Part shown: positions 52,001 through 61,331 of the stretch, in pieces | Layout of the letters: every line of letters starts with the position of its first letter | How positions within the stretch are numbered: the first letter of the stretch is position 1 | Source of the DNA: Escherichia ruysiae | Lineage (GTDB): Bacteria; Pseudomonadota; Gammaproteobacteria; Enterobacterales; Enterobacteriaceae | NCBI RefSeq assembly: GCF_902498915.1 | Contig: NZ_CABVLQ010000001.1 | Length of the DNA stretch: 64,000 nucleotides | Reading direction: 5' to 3' (one strand) | Position numbers and translations under genes: made by a program | The notes under the pieces: generated by a model | The model's database searches: none | Told to the model about the DNA's origin: nothing | What the model saw: the letters and a program-made list of their open reading frames with translations, nothing else

Positions 52001-52648
52001 ATGATGGTTGTTAATAAATTGGCTTTTGCGCTGGGGTTACTATTGACCGGCAACTATGCACTTGCTCATGGGCATCATTCGCATGGGGCACCACTGACAG
52101 AAATAGAACAAAAAGCAGCAAAGGGTATTTTTGATGATGATAACGTGAAAGACAGGTCACTCACTGACTGGGATGGTATTTGGCAATCGGTATACCCCTT
52201 GCTTCAAAGTGGTGACCTTGATCCTGTTTTTGAAATGAAAGCAAAAAAAGAACCGGGTAAATCATTTGCGGATATTAAGTCCTATTATCAGCAGGGATAT
52301 ACGACGGATATTGACACTATCGGTATCGAAAATGGTGTTATGGAGTTCCACAGAGGGGAGGAGGTGACTTCCTGTAAATATAATTATAGTGGATTCAAGA
52401 TATTGACATATAAATCAGGAAAGAAAGGTGTTCGTTATCTGTTTGAGTGCCGTGATCCTGCCAGTAAAGCACCTAAGTTTGTGCAGTTTAGCGATCATAT
52501 TATTGCCCCCCGGAAATCCTCTCATTTCCATATATTTATGGGCAATACGTCACAACAGCAATTACTTGAAGAGATGGATAACTGGCCAACTTATTATCCT
52601 TATCAGTTACAGACGAAAGAAATTGTGGATGAGATGCTTCATCACTAG
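52001..52648 (+). CDS. zinT: ZinT-like periplasmic zinc/cadmium-binding protein
   Basis: A 215-residue secreted metal-binding protein. Signal peptide ends at ALA22, and the mature protein begins with the His-rich HGHHSHG. The core LTDWDGIWQSVYPLLQSGDLDPVF and the zinc-site region RKSSHFHIFMG are those of ZinT, which passes zinc to ZnuA in shortage. I estimate only about 70 percent identity to K-12 ZinT from memory. In K-12 zinT lies near serU, not beside yedF, so this may be a second, acquired copy. Start is the first of two ATGs (52001/52004). Confidence 0.85.
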   Translation: MMVVNKLAFALGLLLTGNYALAHGHHSHGAPLTEIEQKAAKGIFDDDNVKDRSLTDWDGIWQSVYPLLQSGDLDPVFEMKAKKEPGKSFADIKSYYQQGYTTDIDTIGIENGVMEFHRGEEVTSCKYNYSGFKILTYKSGKKGVRYLFECRDPASKAPKFVQFSDHIIAPRKSSHFHIFMGNTSQQQLLEEMDNWPTYYPYQLQTKEIVDEMLHH

Positions 52649-52774
52649 TTCATTTCAGGATTGCCATAAATCCTTGAGAATATTTGTCTGATATATCGCG
52701 TACTTTTCTCTGCCTCTACAGCAGAGCATTTGTAGCATAGACACTCCCGCTGCCTGAAACAGCGGGAGAAAAGA

Positions 52775-53008
52775 TTACTTTTGAATCAAATAACGAATGG
52801 TCGGCCCGTCTTGCTGGATATCCAGTACGGTATAGCCGTGATTACGCGCATCCAGCGGAATATTGTTAATTGACTGCGGGCAATCGCTGACCACTTCGAG
52901 GATCTCGCCTTTCTTTAACTGCGGCATCGCCTCAAGAGTAGCGACCGCCGGATAAGGGCAGGGTTCGCCCACCATATCTAGACGGTAATCAGGAACGATA
53001 TTTTTCAT
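52775..53008 (-). CDS. yedF: YedF, TusA-family sulfur/selenium carrier-like protein
   Basis: A 77-residue TusA-like protein with the active cysteine in GEPCPYPAV. Paired with YedE (4-base ATGA overlap) in a unit linked to selenium or sulfur handling; the exact carrier partner is not known. Confidence 0.92.
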   Translation of the reverse strand: MKNIVPDYRLDMVGEPCPYPAVATLEAMPQLKKGEILEVVSDCPQSINNIPLDARNHGYTVLDIQQDGPTIRYLIQK

Positions 53009-54210
53009 GCGATCTCCTTAGCAGTCTGCGGCGCCGCACGGCGGAAGAAGCGTTTCTCCCAGCCGATAACCAACATTAACGCAGCGAACAGCATCAAATA
53101 TGTCACCAGCAGGCCGCCCATTGGGCCAAAGGTTTTCAGCAGGTTGATTTTGTCCCAGTCGGTTGCCAGCGCCGGGGCGAAATCATCCCAGTAATAAGCC
53201 AGAATCGTCGAGCCGATAACGTTGCCCAGGCCAACCCACCAGTAGTGCACCTGGCCTTCCACCGCGCGGTACATCCAGCCAGTTTCACAGCCGCCTGCCA
53301 GAACAATACCAAAACCAAACAGTAACCCACCAATGACAGCGTTCGGACCCGCCCACATTATTTTCGGTTCTACGCCTAACTGTACATAACTGAAAATACC
53401 GATGGCACTCACCGCCATACCGATAATGATCGCTTTCGCCATATGGGTTCGTCCGGTGATCCACATATCGCGGAACGCCGAGGTAAAGCAGATTTGCGCG
53501 CGTTCAATCAGTAAGCCAAAGCCGACGCCAAATAGCATAGCCAACCCCAGCTTCGGTTGATTCATTGCTGTCAGCAGCGCCCAGCCCAGCATACCGAAAA
53601 ATACCAGCATACCGAGGCGGAAGCGACGCCGTGCCTGATCCGGTTTTTGTGTTAGCGGTGATGCGGCAGAGACTTTCTGCATTTTTACCGGGATGCGGAA
53701 CATCGGCAGTAGGGTAAAGCGCGCACCAAACCATGAGCCGATGGCGGTGGCGATAGCAAAGAACCAGGCGTGCAACGAGAACTGCGGAATACCGGTGAAG
53801 AACGCAGCCAGGTTACAGCCCATCGCCAGACGTGCGCCGAAACCGGCGATAATACCGCCAATAATGGCCTGCATAATGCGGATACGGCTGCGCGGCATAC
53901 GTAATTTAACGTTGTTGGCCCACAGAGCAGCGGCAAAACAGCCGCCAAACATACCCAGAATCATCATTCCGTCGATGCGGGTTAATGGCGATCCTTCCAG
54001 ATGAATTATTTTAAAATAACCCCACTCTTCAGCATGGACGCCAAACAGTTGCAGGAGCTGACCGCCCCAGCGGGTAAATTCACCCGTAACTGCCCAAAAG
54101 GTGCCGGTGATGCCAAAATAATAAGTGGAGAGAATACCCGCCGCGATGACTGCGGGGATGGGGGCCCAGAATTTAATCAACCAGGCTTGCTTGAATTGCT
54201 GCCATGACAT
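53005..54210 (-). CDS. yedE: YedE, YeeE/YedE-family sulfur- or selenium-compound transporter
   Basis: A 401-residue membrane protein with ten or so spans. Two repeats carry the paired motifs GARLAMGCNLAAFFTGIP and GIVLAGGCETGWMYRAVEG, whose cysteines pass the substrate in the related thiosulfate channel TsuA. Overlaps yedF. Substrate is likely thiosulfate or a selenium compound. Confidence 0.92.
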   Translation of the reverse strand: MSWQQFKQAWLIKFWAPIPAVIAAGILSTYYFGITGTFWAVTGEFTRWGGQLLQLFGVHAEEWGYFKIIHLEGSPLTRIDGMMILGMFGGCFAAALWANNVKLRMPRSRIRIMQAIIGGIIAGFGARLAMGCNLAAFFTGIPQFSLHAWFFAIATAIGSWFGARFTLLPMFRIPVKMQKVSAASPLTQKPDQARRRFRLGMLVFFGMLGWALLTAMNQPKLGLAMLFGVGFGLLIERAQICFTSAFRDMWITGRTHMAKAIIIGMAVSAIGIFSYVQLGVEPKIMWAGPNAVIGGLLFGFGIVLAGGCETGWMYRAVEGQVHYWWVGLGNVIGSTILAYYWDDFAPALATDWDKINLLKTFGPMGGLLVTYLMLFAALMLVIGWEKRFFRRAAPQTAKEIA

Positions 54211-54396
54211 GTATGTAGCCTCTGAACTCAGAAGGTTTGTAACAAGAGCAGCGAATCATACACCATGTAAATTTATTTTCGGGTCAATAATTCACAAAAA
54301 TAATGGTTAGATCAAATTTCACCTTGGGTCTGGAAAGGCTGGCAGCATCAAGGCATTAATGCCACAATCCTCTTTTCTTCTCATGCAGGATGAATG

Positions 54397-54810
54397 ATGA
54401 AAAAACTCGCAATTGCAGGCGCACTTATGCTGCTGGCTGGCTGTGCCGAAGTTGAAAATTATAACAATGTTGTGAAAGCACCCGCGCCAGAGTGGCTGGC
54501 GGGCTACTGGCAGACCAAAGGGCCACAACGTGCTCTGGTCAGCCCTGAAGCGATAGGTAGCCTGATTGTTACTAAACAGGGGGATACGCTGGATTGTCGT
54601 CAGTGGCAGCGGGTGATTGCTTTACCGGGTAAGTTGACGCTGATATCGGATGATCTCACTAACGTTACTGTCAAACGTGAGCTATATGAAATTGAACGTG
54701 ACGGTAACACTATCGAATATGACGGCATGACAATGGAACGCGTGAATCGACCGACGGCTGAATGTGCTGCCGTGCTGGAAAAAGCGCCGTTGCCGACGCC
54801 ACTACCGTAA
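54397..54810 (+). CDS. yedD: YedD, outer-membrane lipoprotein
   Basis: A 137-residue lipoprotein with lipobox LLAGC (Cys16). The mature start AEVENYNN lacks Asp at +2, so it should be sent to the outer membrane. Role unknown; it is known as an Rcs-linked lipoprotein. The first ATG at 54394 is an alternative start. Confidence 0.92.
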   Translation: MKKLAIAGALMLLAGCAEVENYNNVVKAPAPEWLAGYWQTKGPQRALVSPEAIGSLIVTKQGDTLDCRQWQRVIALPGKLTLISDDLTNVTVKRELYEIERDGNTIEYDGMTMERVNRPTAECAAVLEKAPLPTPLP

Positions 54811-54813
54811 TGA

Positions 54814-54839
54814 AATCCCCCTGGCGCTGGGGGATTTTT
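54814..54839. terminator. terminator after yedD
   Basis: AATCCCC (54815-54821 region) pairs with GGGGATT, followed by TTTTA, right after the yedD stop. Confidence 0.8.
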
Positions 54840-54852
54840 ATGTCAAAAAAAG

Positions 54853-54878
54853 TGCCCGATGCGCAAGCTTATCGGGTC
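54853..54878. repeat. REP-like element between yedD and amyA
   Basis: TGCCCGATGCGCAAGCTTATCGGG is a short REP-type palindrome between the converging ends of yedD and amyA. Confidence 0.6.
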
Positions 54879-54930
54879 TGGAACTGTAGCGCCCCCGCAA
54901 TAACGATGAGTGTATTTTCAGTGATCGGTT

Positions 54931-56418
54931 TTAAATCACCTCTTCGATAACCCACACACTGACGCTACCGCCGTTGCAAAAGAAGGTCGCTTCGCCATTT
55001 TCATCGGTTACTACGCTCTCTTGTCGATTACCCAGAAAGTCGCGCCAGGTTTTATTGCCGTAATTCTCCCCCAGATTAATGTTTTTTTCGCCATCGTCGC
55101 CGTTTGACATGACCACCACGCAGCCAGGATATTCGTCAGTACCGCTGCGACTAAACGCAATACAGTTCGGATGGTCGAAAAATAACGTCTGTACTCCGTG
55201 GGCGAAACGCTGGCGGGCGAGAATCAACTCATCAAGCTGTTCGATTATCGGCATATCTATCGGATAAGTTTGTCCGTCACCGCCGACATCTTCGTAATGA
55301 GCACCGTACAAATCAGGGTAGAACACGGAAGGGACGCCATTTTCCCGCAGCAAAATCAGGGCATAAGCCAGCGGTTTAAACCACGGTTCAACCGGCGCTT
55401 CAAGGGCTTGTAACGGTTGGGTGTCGTGATTGGCGACCAGCGTAACAGCATGGAAAGGATCGGCTTCCACCAGCGTACCGGTGAAAATCTGCGTCATGTC
55501 GTAGTCGCGCCCCATGCGTGATGCTTCGTGAAATTTCATCTGTAGCGGCGCATCAAACAGCATGGTTTTGCCTTCAACTTGATCAATATACGTTTGCAGC
55601 TTATCAACTTCGCGCGACCAGTATTCCGCCACAATAAATAGCGGCTTTGGCGCGACTTCCTGCACGTGTTCGATCCACTCTTTATAAAACCAGGCCGGAA
55701 TATGTTTTACTGCGTCGAGACGAAAACCGTCGCATTGCGTTTGCTCCATCACCCAGCGCGCCCAGTATTTGAGCTCTTCCGTAACGGCATGGTTGCGAAA
55801 ATCGATATTTTCACCCATCAGATAGTCAAAATTACCAAGCTCATCATCAACCTGGTCGTTCCAGCCTTCGCCGGTGTAGTCGTTGACGATTTTAAAGATA
55901 CCGTCTTCGTTTGGGTTTTCGATATGGTCGATACCGCTAAAACATTTGAAATCCCAGATAAACTGCGAGTATTGCCCGCCACGAGCGGGAAAGGTGTAAC
56001 GCGTCCAGCCTTCGCACTCAATGATTTCATCATCAATTTGCGTGCGATCGTCAGCATTGACGCGCTGTACGCGAATGGCTTCTTTTTCATCTGCGCCCAT
56101 TTTGTGGTTGACGACCACGTCCAGCAGTACCGCAATGTCATTGCGTTTGAGTGCATCAATGGCGGCCATCAGTTGTGCTTTATCGCCATATTTGGTGGGG
56201 ATGCTGCCTTTTTGATCAAATTCGCCTAAATCAAATAAATCGTAGGAGTCGTAGCCGACCGAATACCCGCCCGATGCGCCTTTATAGGCTGGTGGCAGCC
56301 AGATCATATTGATACCAATATCATTAAAACCGTCGGCGCGCTCGGCCAGTTCAGGCCAGAGCTTGCCGCCTTCCGGGTAATACCAGTGAAAACATTGCAA
56401 CAGCGTGGGATTACGCAT
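54931..56418 (-). CDS. amyA: AmyA, cytoplasmic alpha-amylase
   Basis: A 495-residue GH13 alpha-amylase that cuts maltodextrins and glycogen-like chains inside the cell. Catalytic aspartate in DGFRLDAVKHI, acid glutamate in FIVAEYW, and the transition-state VANHDTQ are all present, as is DVVVNHKMGADEK. No signal peptide, as expected. Located next to fliT but unrelated to motility. Confidence 0.96.
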   Translation of the reverse strand: MRNPTLLQCFHWYYPEGGKLWPELAERADGFNDIGINMIWLPPAYKGASGGYSVGYDSYDLFDLGEFDQKGSIPTKYGDKAQLMAAIDALKRNDIAVLLDVVVNHKMGADEKEAIRVQRVNADDRTQIDDEIIECEGWTRYTFPARGGQYSQFIWDFKCFSGIDHIENPNEDGIFKIVNDYTGEGWNDQVDDELGNFDYLMGENIDFRNHAVTEELKYWARWVMEQTQCDGFRLDAVKHIPAWFYKEWIEHVQEVAPKPLFIVAEYWSREVDKLQTYIDQVEGKTMLFDAPLQMKFHEASRMGRDYDMTQIFTGTLVEADPFHAVTLVANHDTQPLQALEAPVEPWFKPLAYALILLRENGVPSVFYPDLYGAHYEDVGGDGQTYPIDMPIIEQLDELILARQRFAHGVQTLFFDHPNCIAFSRSGTDEYPGCVVVMSNGDDGEKNINLGENYGNKTWRDFLGNRQESVVTDENGEATFFCNGGSVSVWVIEEVI

Positions 56419-56495
56419 TCTTCGACTCCACTCAAGGGGAACATTAGAAGCGTAGCCGTAATCGGATTATTCGCGAGCCATCATCTTTTTAAGCG

Positions 56496-56861
56496 TCAAA
56501 AGAGGTTTTCCTGCGGCGCCAGCACGTAGCCCCCCTGATCACCGTAGGCGCTTAACACAGATTTTTGCATTGATGACTGACCGACCAGTTTCGCCAGTTC
56601 ATCCATCCGAATCTGCAATAACTGTTTTACTTTGTTTTCGTTTTCCAGAACGAGGCGCAGCAGCGGTCTGAGTTGCTCCTGTATCATGGCAGAGGGTTCC
56701 GTTTCTTCCGTTAGGTGTGCGATCTTTTGCACCGCATTGACATATTCCATTTCGCTGGCGATGAGTTCATTCCATCGTCCTTCTGTCGCCAGGCGTAACA
56801 TGAGTTGGCTTTTTTCGACGAGTTGTTGCCAGGCAAAATACAAGTGCGGTGCGTGGTTCAT
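56496..56861 (-). CDS. fliT: FliT, FliD export chaperone and FlhDC inhibitor
   Basis: A 121-residue helical chaperone that binds FliD. When free it removes FlhD4C2 from DNA. Its ATG overlaps the fliS stop by 1 base. Last gene of fliDST. Confidence 0.95.
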   Translation of the reverse strand: MNHAPHLYFAWQQLVEKSQLMLRLATEGRWNELIASEMEYVNAVQKIAHLTEETEPSAMIQEQLRPLLRLVLENENKVKQLLQIRMDELAKLVGQSSMQKSVLSAYGDQGGYVLAPQENLF

Positions 56862-57271
56862 CAGACAGGATCCTGAATCAAAGAAGGGGAGAGTAAAGAC
56901 TCTTTCCAGGCATCGGCAAGGTTGCGCATCAACGTTTCCACTTCTTCGACTGCGGAGACATCGTTGCGTAAATTGGCTTGCAGCAAACGCCTGATCATAT
57001 AGCTATACAGGGCTATCAAATTCTGGGTTAATTCGTCCTGGCTTTCTTCGTCAAGACCGATCCTCAGCCCGTTATCAATAATGCTGATCGCTTTTGACAA
57101 AGAGACGCCTTTTCCTTCCTGATTGTTGTCCTGCATAAACAGGCGCGCTCTTACCAGTGCACTCAACACGCCGTCAAATAGCATGGTGACCAATTGTTGT
57201 TGGCTGGCGCTCATTACGGCGCTTTCGACGCCAATTTGGGCATAGGCCTGGGTGCCTTTTGCGCTGTACAT
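56861..57271 (-). CDS. fliS: FliS, flagellin export chaperone
   Basis: A 136-residue helical chaperone that holds the FliC C-terminus. The LFDGVLSALVRARLFMQ segment is typical. Middle gene of fliDST, 15 bases after fliD. Confidence 0.96.
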   Translation of the reverse strand: MYSAKGTQAYAQIGVESAVMSASQQQLVTMLFDGVLSALVRARLFMQDNNQEGKGVSLSKAISIIDNGLRIGLDEESQDELTQNLIALYSYMIRRLLQANLRNDVSAVEEVETLMRNLADAWKESLLSPSLIQDPV

Positions 57272-57286
57272 AGTCTCTCCTGAAGA

Positions 57287-58702
57287 TTATTTCGAGCTGC
57301 TATTTGAGGTATCGAACTGCTGTGTCAGATAGCTACTGGTGGAGTTCAGCGAGTTCATTAACACATCTAATTGGGTAAACTGGGCTTTATAGCGCGCCAT
57401 TAAGGTATCGATACGTTCACTGGCTGCGTTGTACTGATCAGTCAAATTGTTCAGCGTTTTGCTGACGCCATCTTTTGCTGCCTGGATTATCCCGGTGGAG
57501 GAGAGCCAACTGGTCAGATTGCTGCTAATGCCGGTGGTTACCCCTGTACTTTTACCGTCACCAATAAACATTTCACCGACGCCAGCGGCATCTTTCTTCA
57601 GCGCCGTTTGCAGCTTGTCGGTCGCGATTTCCAGCTTGCCGGTACTGGCATCGCTGGTAATGCCAATCTGTGCCAGCGTTTTATAGTTTGAACTGCTGTG
57701 GGTATTGGCGAGCAAGGTTTTAAGCTGAGTCTGGATGGTACGCAGTGTGGAGTCGCCGAGTAATGCGCCATTGCTGGAGTCCTGACTTTCTGCGCCGGCA
57801 TCGACGGCGGTGTATTTGGTTAAGCTGCTGAACGTATCCTGCAATGTGTTATAGGCATCCACCCACGCTTTAACCGCATTTTCAGCTTTTGATGTGTCTT
57901 TACTGATGGTCAGTGTCTGATTACCAGTGGTGACGTCATTCAGGTTGAGGGTGATATCTTCCAGTGCGTCGCTGATAGTGTTACTGCTGTTTTCAATCTC
58001 AACGTTATTGACCGTCAGTTTGGCGTTTTGTGCGGTGACGCTTTCAATCATGCCATTGCTGCTATCACCTGAAGTTCCGTTGTAACCCATAAAACTTTCC
58101 AGGGCGCTGTCGCCGCTGACGCTAAGTTTCATCGCGTTATCGCTGCCCGTATCGTTAGCGGTGATGGACAGACGATACTCGCCGTTACCTACATTGATGA
58201 TACTGGCGCTGACGCCAGCTTTGGCGTTGTTAATGGCATCGCGAATACCGGAAAGTGACGAGTTAGCCGCGCTGATATCAATCGTGACCGGATCTTTACC
58301 GCCGCCTTGCTGGATGGTCAGTACGCTATCGCTGGTGGCGATGGCGGCTTTACTGTCTTTTTGACTGTTTTTGGTGGTCAGCGTCTGTGCCTGCGCCAGT
58401 TGGCTGACGCTAATGGTGTATTTCCCGGCAATCGCGCTGCCCGTGGTGGTGGCGCTGAAAGCCGATGAACTGCTGGTGGTTGAGGTGGCGGTAAATAAAT
58501 CGGCTTTATTCAGTGCTGTGTTGGCTGTCTGGAAACTCTCCAGTGCGCTTTTCAGCGTCCCGTAGGCGCTCAGTTTCGCGGTGTAAGAGCTTTGCTGTTT
58601 TGATATCGGCGTCAGGGTAGATTTTTCTGCCGCCTCCAGACTGTCGAGGATGCTGCTTAAGTCCAGCCCCGACCCAACCCCAAGCGTTGAAATACTAGCC
58701 AT
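57287..58702 (-). CDS. fliD: FliD, filament cap protein
   Basis: A 471-residue cap that folds exported flagellin onto the filament tip. The N-terminal LGVGSGLDLSSILDSL and the C-terminal coiled-coil end are conserved; the exposed middle is variable and 3 residues longer than K-12, normal between H types. A sigma-28 promoter lies 43 bases upstream. Confidence 0.96.
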   Translation of the reverse strand: MASISTLGVGSGLDLSSILDSLEAAEKSTLTPISKQQSSYTAKLSAYGTLKSALESFQTANTALNKADLFTATSTTSSSSAFSATTTGSAIAGKYTISVSQLAQAQTLTTKNSQKDSKAAIATSDSVLTIQQGGGKDPVTIDISAANSSLSGIRDAINNAKAGVSASIINVGNGEYRLSITANDTGSDNAMKLSVSGDSALESFMGYNGTSGDSSNGMIESVTAQNAKLTVNNVEIENSSNTISDALEDITLNLNDVTTGNQTLTISKDTSKAENAVKAWVDAYNTLQDTFSSLTKYTAVDAGAESQDSSNGALLGDSTLRTIQTQLKTLLANTHSSSNYKTLAQIGITSDASTGKLEIATDKLQTALKKDAAGVGEMFIGDGKSTGVTTGISSNLTSWLSSTGIIQAAKDGVSKTLNNLTDQYNAASERIDTLMARYKAQFTQLDVLMNSLNSTSSYLTQQFDTSNSSSK

Positions 58703-58744
58703 ATTGATTCCTTAATCATGCGACATGTAGAACGAATACCGGGG

Positions 58745-58771
58745 TTATCGGCGTAAGCGGGGCAAAGTTTA
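58745..58771 (-). promoter_or_regulatory. sigma-28 promoter of fliDST
   Basis: On the minus strand TAAACTTT, 11 bases, then a perfect GCCGATAA (complement of 58745-58752). This is the E. coli class 3 flagellar promoter TAAAGTTT-N11-GCCGATAA with one change. Confidence 0.9.
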
Positions 58772-58844
58772 CGATTTATTTTTTGGCTTAATGACACGAA
58801 CAGCAACGAGGAAGGGGAGTATTTCGACCGCTAGAAAAAAATTC

Positions 58845-58871
58845 TAAAGGTTGTGAGAGACCAGACGATAA
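58845..58871 (+). promoter_or_regulatory. sigma-28 promoter of fliC
   Basis: TAAAGGTT (58845-58852), 11 bases, then GACGATAA (58864-58871): one change from consensus in each half. It lies 77 bases before the fliC ATG and faces away from the fliD promoter, about 70 bases off. Confidence 0.88.
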
Positions 58872-58948
58872 CAGGGTTGACGGCGACGAAGCCGAAGGGT
58901 GGAAGCCCGATACTTAAACCGTAGAGCTAAAAAACAGGAATAAAAATT

Positions 58949-60259
58949 ATGGCACAAGTCATTAACACCAACAGCCTCTCGCTGATCACTCAGAACAACA
59001 TCAACAAAAATCAGTCTGCGCTGTCGACTTCTATCGAGCGCCTCTCTTCTGGTCTGCGTATTAACAGCGCGAAAGATGACGCCGCAGGTCAGGCGATTGC
59101 TAACCGCTTTACCTCTAACATTAAAGGCCTGACTCAGGCCGCGCGTAACGCCAACGACGGTATTTCTCTGGCGCAGACCGCAGAAGGCGCACTGTCTGAA
59201 ATCAACAACAACTTGCAACGTGTGCGTGAGTTGACCGTTCAGGCGACGACCGGCACTAACTCTGATTCTGACCTGTCTTCTATTCAGGACGAAATCAAAT
59301 CCCGTCTGGATGAAATTGACCGTGTTTCCGGTCAGACCCAGTTCAACGGCGTGAACGTGCTGGCGAAAAATGGTTCCATGAAGATTCAGGTTGGCGCGAA
59401 TGATGGGCAGACCATCTCTATCGACTTGCAGAAAATTGATTCTTCCACGCTGGGATTGAATGGTTTCTCCGTTTCGGGTCAGTCGCTGAATGTTAGCAGT
59501 TCTATTACTCAAATTACGGGTGATGCAGGAACGGAACCCGTTGGTGTTGATTTCACGGCTGTTGCGAAAGATCTGACTACTGCGACAGGTAAAACAGTCG
59601 ATGTTTCTAGCCTGACGTTACACAATACACTGGATGCGAAAGGGGCTGCCACTGCACAGTTCGTCGTTCAATCCGGCAGTGATTTCTACTCCGCGTCGAT
59701 TAATCATGCAGACGGTAAAGTCACGTTGAATAAAGCCGATGTCGAATACAAAGACACCGATAATGGACTAACGACTGCTGCTACTCAGAAAGATCAACTG
59801 ATTAAAGTTGCCGCCGACTCTAAAGGCGCGGCTGCGGGATATGTAACATTCCAGGGTAAAAACTACGCTACAACGGTTGCAACGGCGCTTGATGACGACA
59901 CTGCAGCAACAGCCACAGGGAACAAGGTTGTTGTTGAATTATCTACAGCAACTCCGACTGCACAGTTCTCAGGGGCTTCTTCTGCTGATCCACTGGCACT
60001 TTTAGACAAAGCGATTGCTTCTGTTGACAAATTCCGCTCCTCCCTCGGTGCCGTTCAAAACCGTCTGGATTCTGCGGTCACTAACCTGAACAACACCACC
60101 ACCAATCTGTCTGAAGCGCAGTCCCGTATTCAGGACGCCGACTATGCGACCGAAGTGTCTAACATGTCGAAAGCGCAGATCATCCAGCAGGCGGGTAACT
60201 CTGTGCTGTCTAAGGCTAACCAGGTGCCGCAACAAGTTCTGTCTCTGCTGCAGGGTTAA
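58949..60259 (+). CDS. fliC: FliC, flagellin (H antigen)
   Basis: The filament subunit, 436 residues. The first 175 or so (MAQVINTNSLSLITQNNINK..., D0/D1) and the last 95 match E. coli flagellins closely. The middle (about 176-340) is the variable surface part. 436 residues is a short H type compared with K-12 H48 (498). I cannot name the H type. Terminal residues needed for TLR5 binding and polymerisation are intact. Confidence 0.97.
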   Translation: MAQVINTNSLSLITQNNINKNQSALSTSIERLSSGLRINSAKDDAAGQAIANRFTSNIKGLTQAARNANDGISLAQTAEGALSEINNNLQRVRELTVQATTGTNSDSDLSSIQDEIKSRLDEIDRVSGQTQFNGVNVLAKNGSMKIQVGANDGQTISIDLQKIDSSTLGLNGFSVSGQSLNVSSSITQITGDAGTEPVGVDFTAVAKDLTTATGKTVDVSSLTLHNTLDAKGAATAQFVVQSGSDFYSASINHADGKVTLNKADVEYKDTDNGLTTAATQKDQLIKVAADSKGAAAGYVTFQGKNYATTVATALDDDTAATATGNKVVVELSTATPTAQFSGASSADPLALLDKAIASVDKFRSSLGAVQNRLDSAVTNLNNTTTNLSEAQSRIQDADYATEVSNMSKAQIIQQAGNSVLSKANQVPQQVLSLLQG

Positions 60260-60290
60260 TCGTCGTAATATAACGACAGCAAACGCCAAA

Positions 60291-60390
60291 TTGCCTGATG
60301 CGCTGCGCTTATCATGCCTAAAAGGTGAATCGCAATTAATAAATTTGCATATTCGCGTAGGTCGGATAAGGCGTTTACGCCGCATCCGGC
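60291..60390. repeat. REP/BIME element downstream of fliC
   Basis: TGCCTGATGCGCTGCGCTTATCA (60291-60313) and GTAGGTCGGATAAGGCGTTT (starting 60356, continuing to GCCGCATCCGGCA at 60390) are REP units in opposite orientation. They lie in the 3' untranslated region of fliC, from which a small RNA (FliX) is known in E. coli. Confidence 0.85.
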
Positions 60391-60418
60391 AAGATGAGGC
60401 GGACGTTGTCAGCTATCT

Positions 60419-60446
60419 TAACCCCGCTCCGGCGGGGTTATTCTGC
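60419..60446 (+). terminator. terminator of fliC
   Basis: AACCCCGC, loop TCCG, GCGGGGTT, then ATTCT: a strong 8-bp stem about 160 bases past fliC. T-run is short. Confidence 0.75.
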
Positions 60447-60563
60447 TCGTTATTTACCGATTACCCTAAATAACCCCTTATTTCACCCATTAATCGTCCG
60501 ATTAAAAAACCTGCAGAAACGGATAATTATGCCGATTATTTATATAACGCAGGGCTGTTTATC

Positions 60564-61283
60564 GTGAAATCACTCTATACCGCTGAAGGTGTAATGGATA
60601 AACATTCGCTGTGGCAGCGTTATATCCCGCTGGTGCGTCACGAAGCATTGCGCCTGCAGGTTCGACTGCCCGCGAGTGTAGAACTTGACGATCTGCTACA
60701 GGCAGGCGGCATTGGATTACTTAATGCTGTTGAACGTTATGATGCCCTGCAAGGAACGGCATTTACAACTTACGCAGTGCAGCGTATCCGTGGTGCTATG
60801 CTGGATGAACTTCGCAGCCGTGACTGGGTGCCGCGCAGCGTGCGACGCAATGCACGTGAAGTGGCGCAGGCAATAGGGCAACTGGAGCAGGAGCTTGGCC
60901 GCAATGCCACAGAAACTGAAGTGGCAGAACGTTTAGGGATTGAAATCGCCGACTATCGACAAATGTTGCTTGATACGAATAACAGCCAACTTTTCTCCTA
61001 TGATGAGTGGCGCGAAGAGCACGGTGATAGCATTGAACTGGTTACTGACGATCATCAGCGGGATAACCCATTGCAGCAATTACTGGACGGTAATTTGCGT
61101 CAGCGGGTGATGGAAGCCATCGAAATGTTACCGGAGCGCGAACAGTTGGTATTAACGCTCTATTACCAGGAAGAGCTTAATCTCAAAGAGATTGGCGCAG
61201 TGCTGGAAGTCGGTGAATCTCGGGTCAGTCAGTTACATAGCCAGGCTATTAAACGGTTACGCACCAAACTGGGTAAGTTATAA
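60564..61283 (+). CDS. fliA: FliA, flagellar sigma factor (sigma-28)
   Basis: A 239-residue sigma factor that transcribes class 3 flagellar and chemotaxis genes and is held back by FlgM. Region 2 (ELDDLLQAGGIGLLNAVERYD and TYAVQRIRGAMLDELRSRDWVPR) and region 4 (LNLKEIGAVLEVGESRVSQLHSQAIKRLR) are complete. The start is GTG at 60564, as in K-12; ATG at 60594 (MDKHS) is an alternative. Confidence 0.95.
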   Translation: MKSLYTAEGVMDKHSLWQRYIPLVRHEALRLQVRLPASVELDDLLQAGGIGLLNAVERYDALQGTAFTTYAVQRIRGAMLDELRSRDWVPRSVRRNAREVAQAIGQLEQELGRNATETEVAERLGIEIADYRQMLLDTNNSQLFSYDEWREEHGDSIELVTDDHQRDNPLQQLLDGNLRQRVMEAIEMLPEREQLVLTLYYQEELNLKEIGAVLEVGESRVSQLHSQAIKRLRTKLGKL

Positions 61284-61331
61284 CTTAGGTAAATGCCGCA
61301 CATTAATTTTGAATACCAGGAGTTCTTAATA

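Noticed and set aside
55666..56229. 187-codon plus-strand frame inside amyA
   Set aside because: Shadow of the complete, motif-supported amylase on the opposite strand.
58844..59512. 222-codon minus-strand frame over the fliC promoter and start
   Set aside because: Antisense to a highly expressed conserved flagellin; composition mirrors fliC codon bias and it has no family features.
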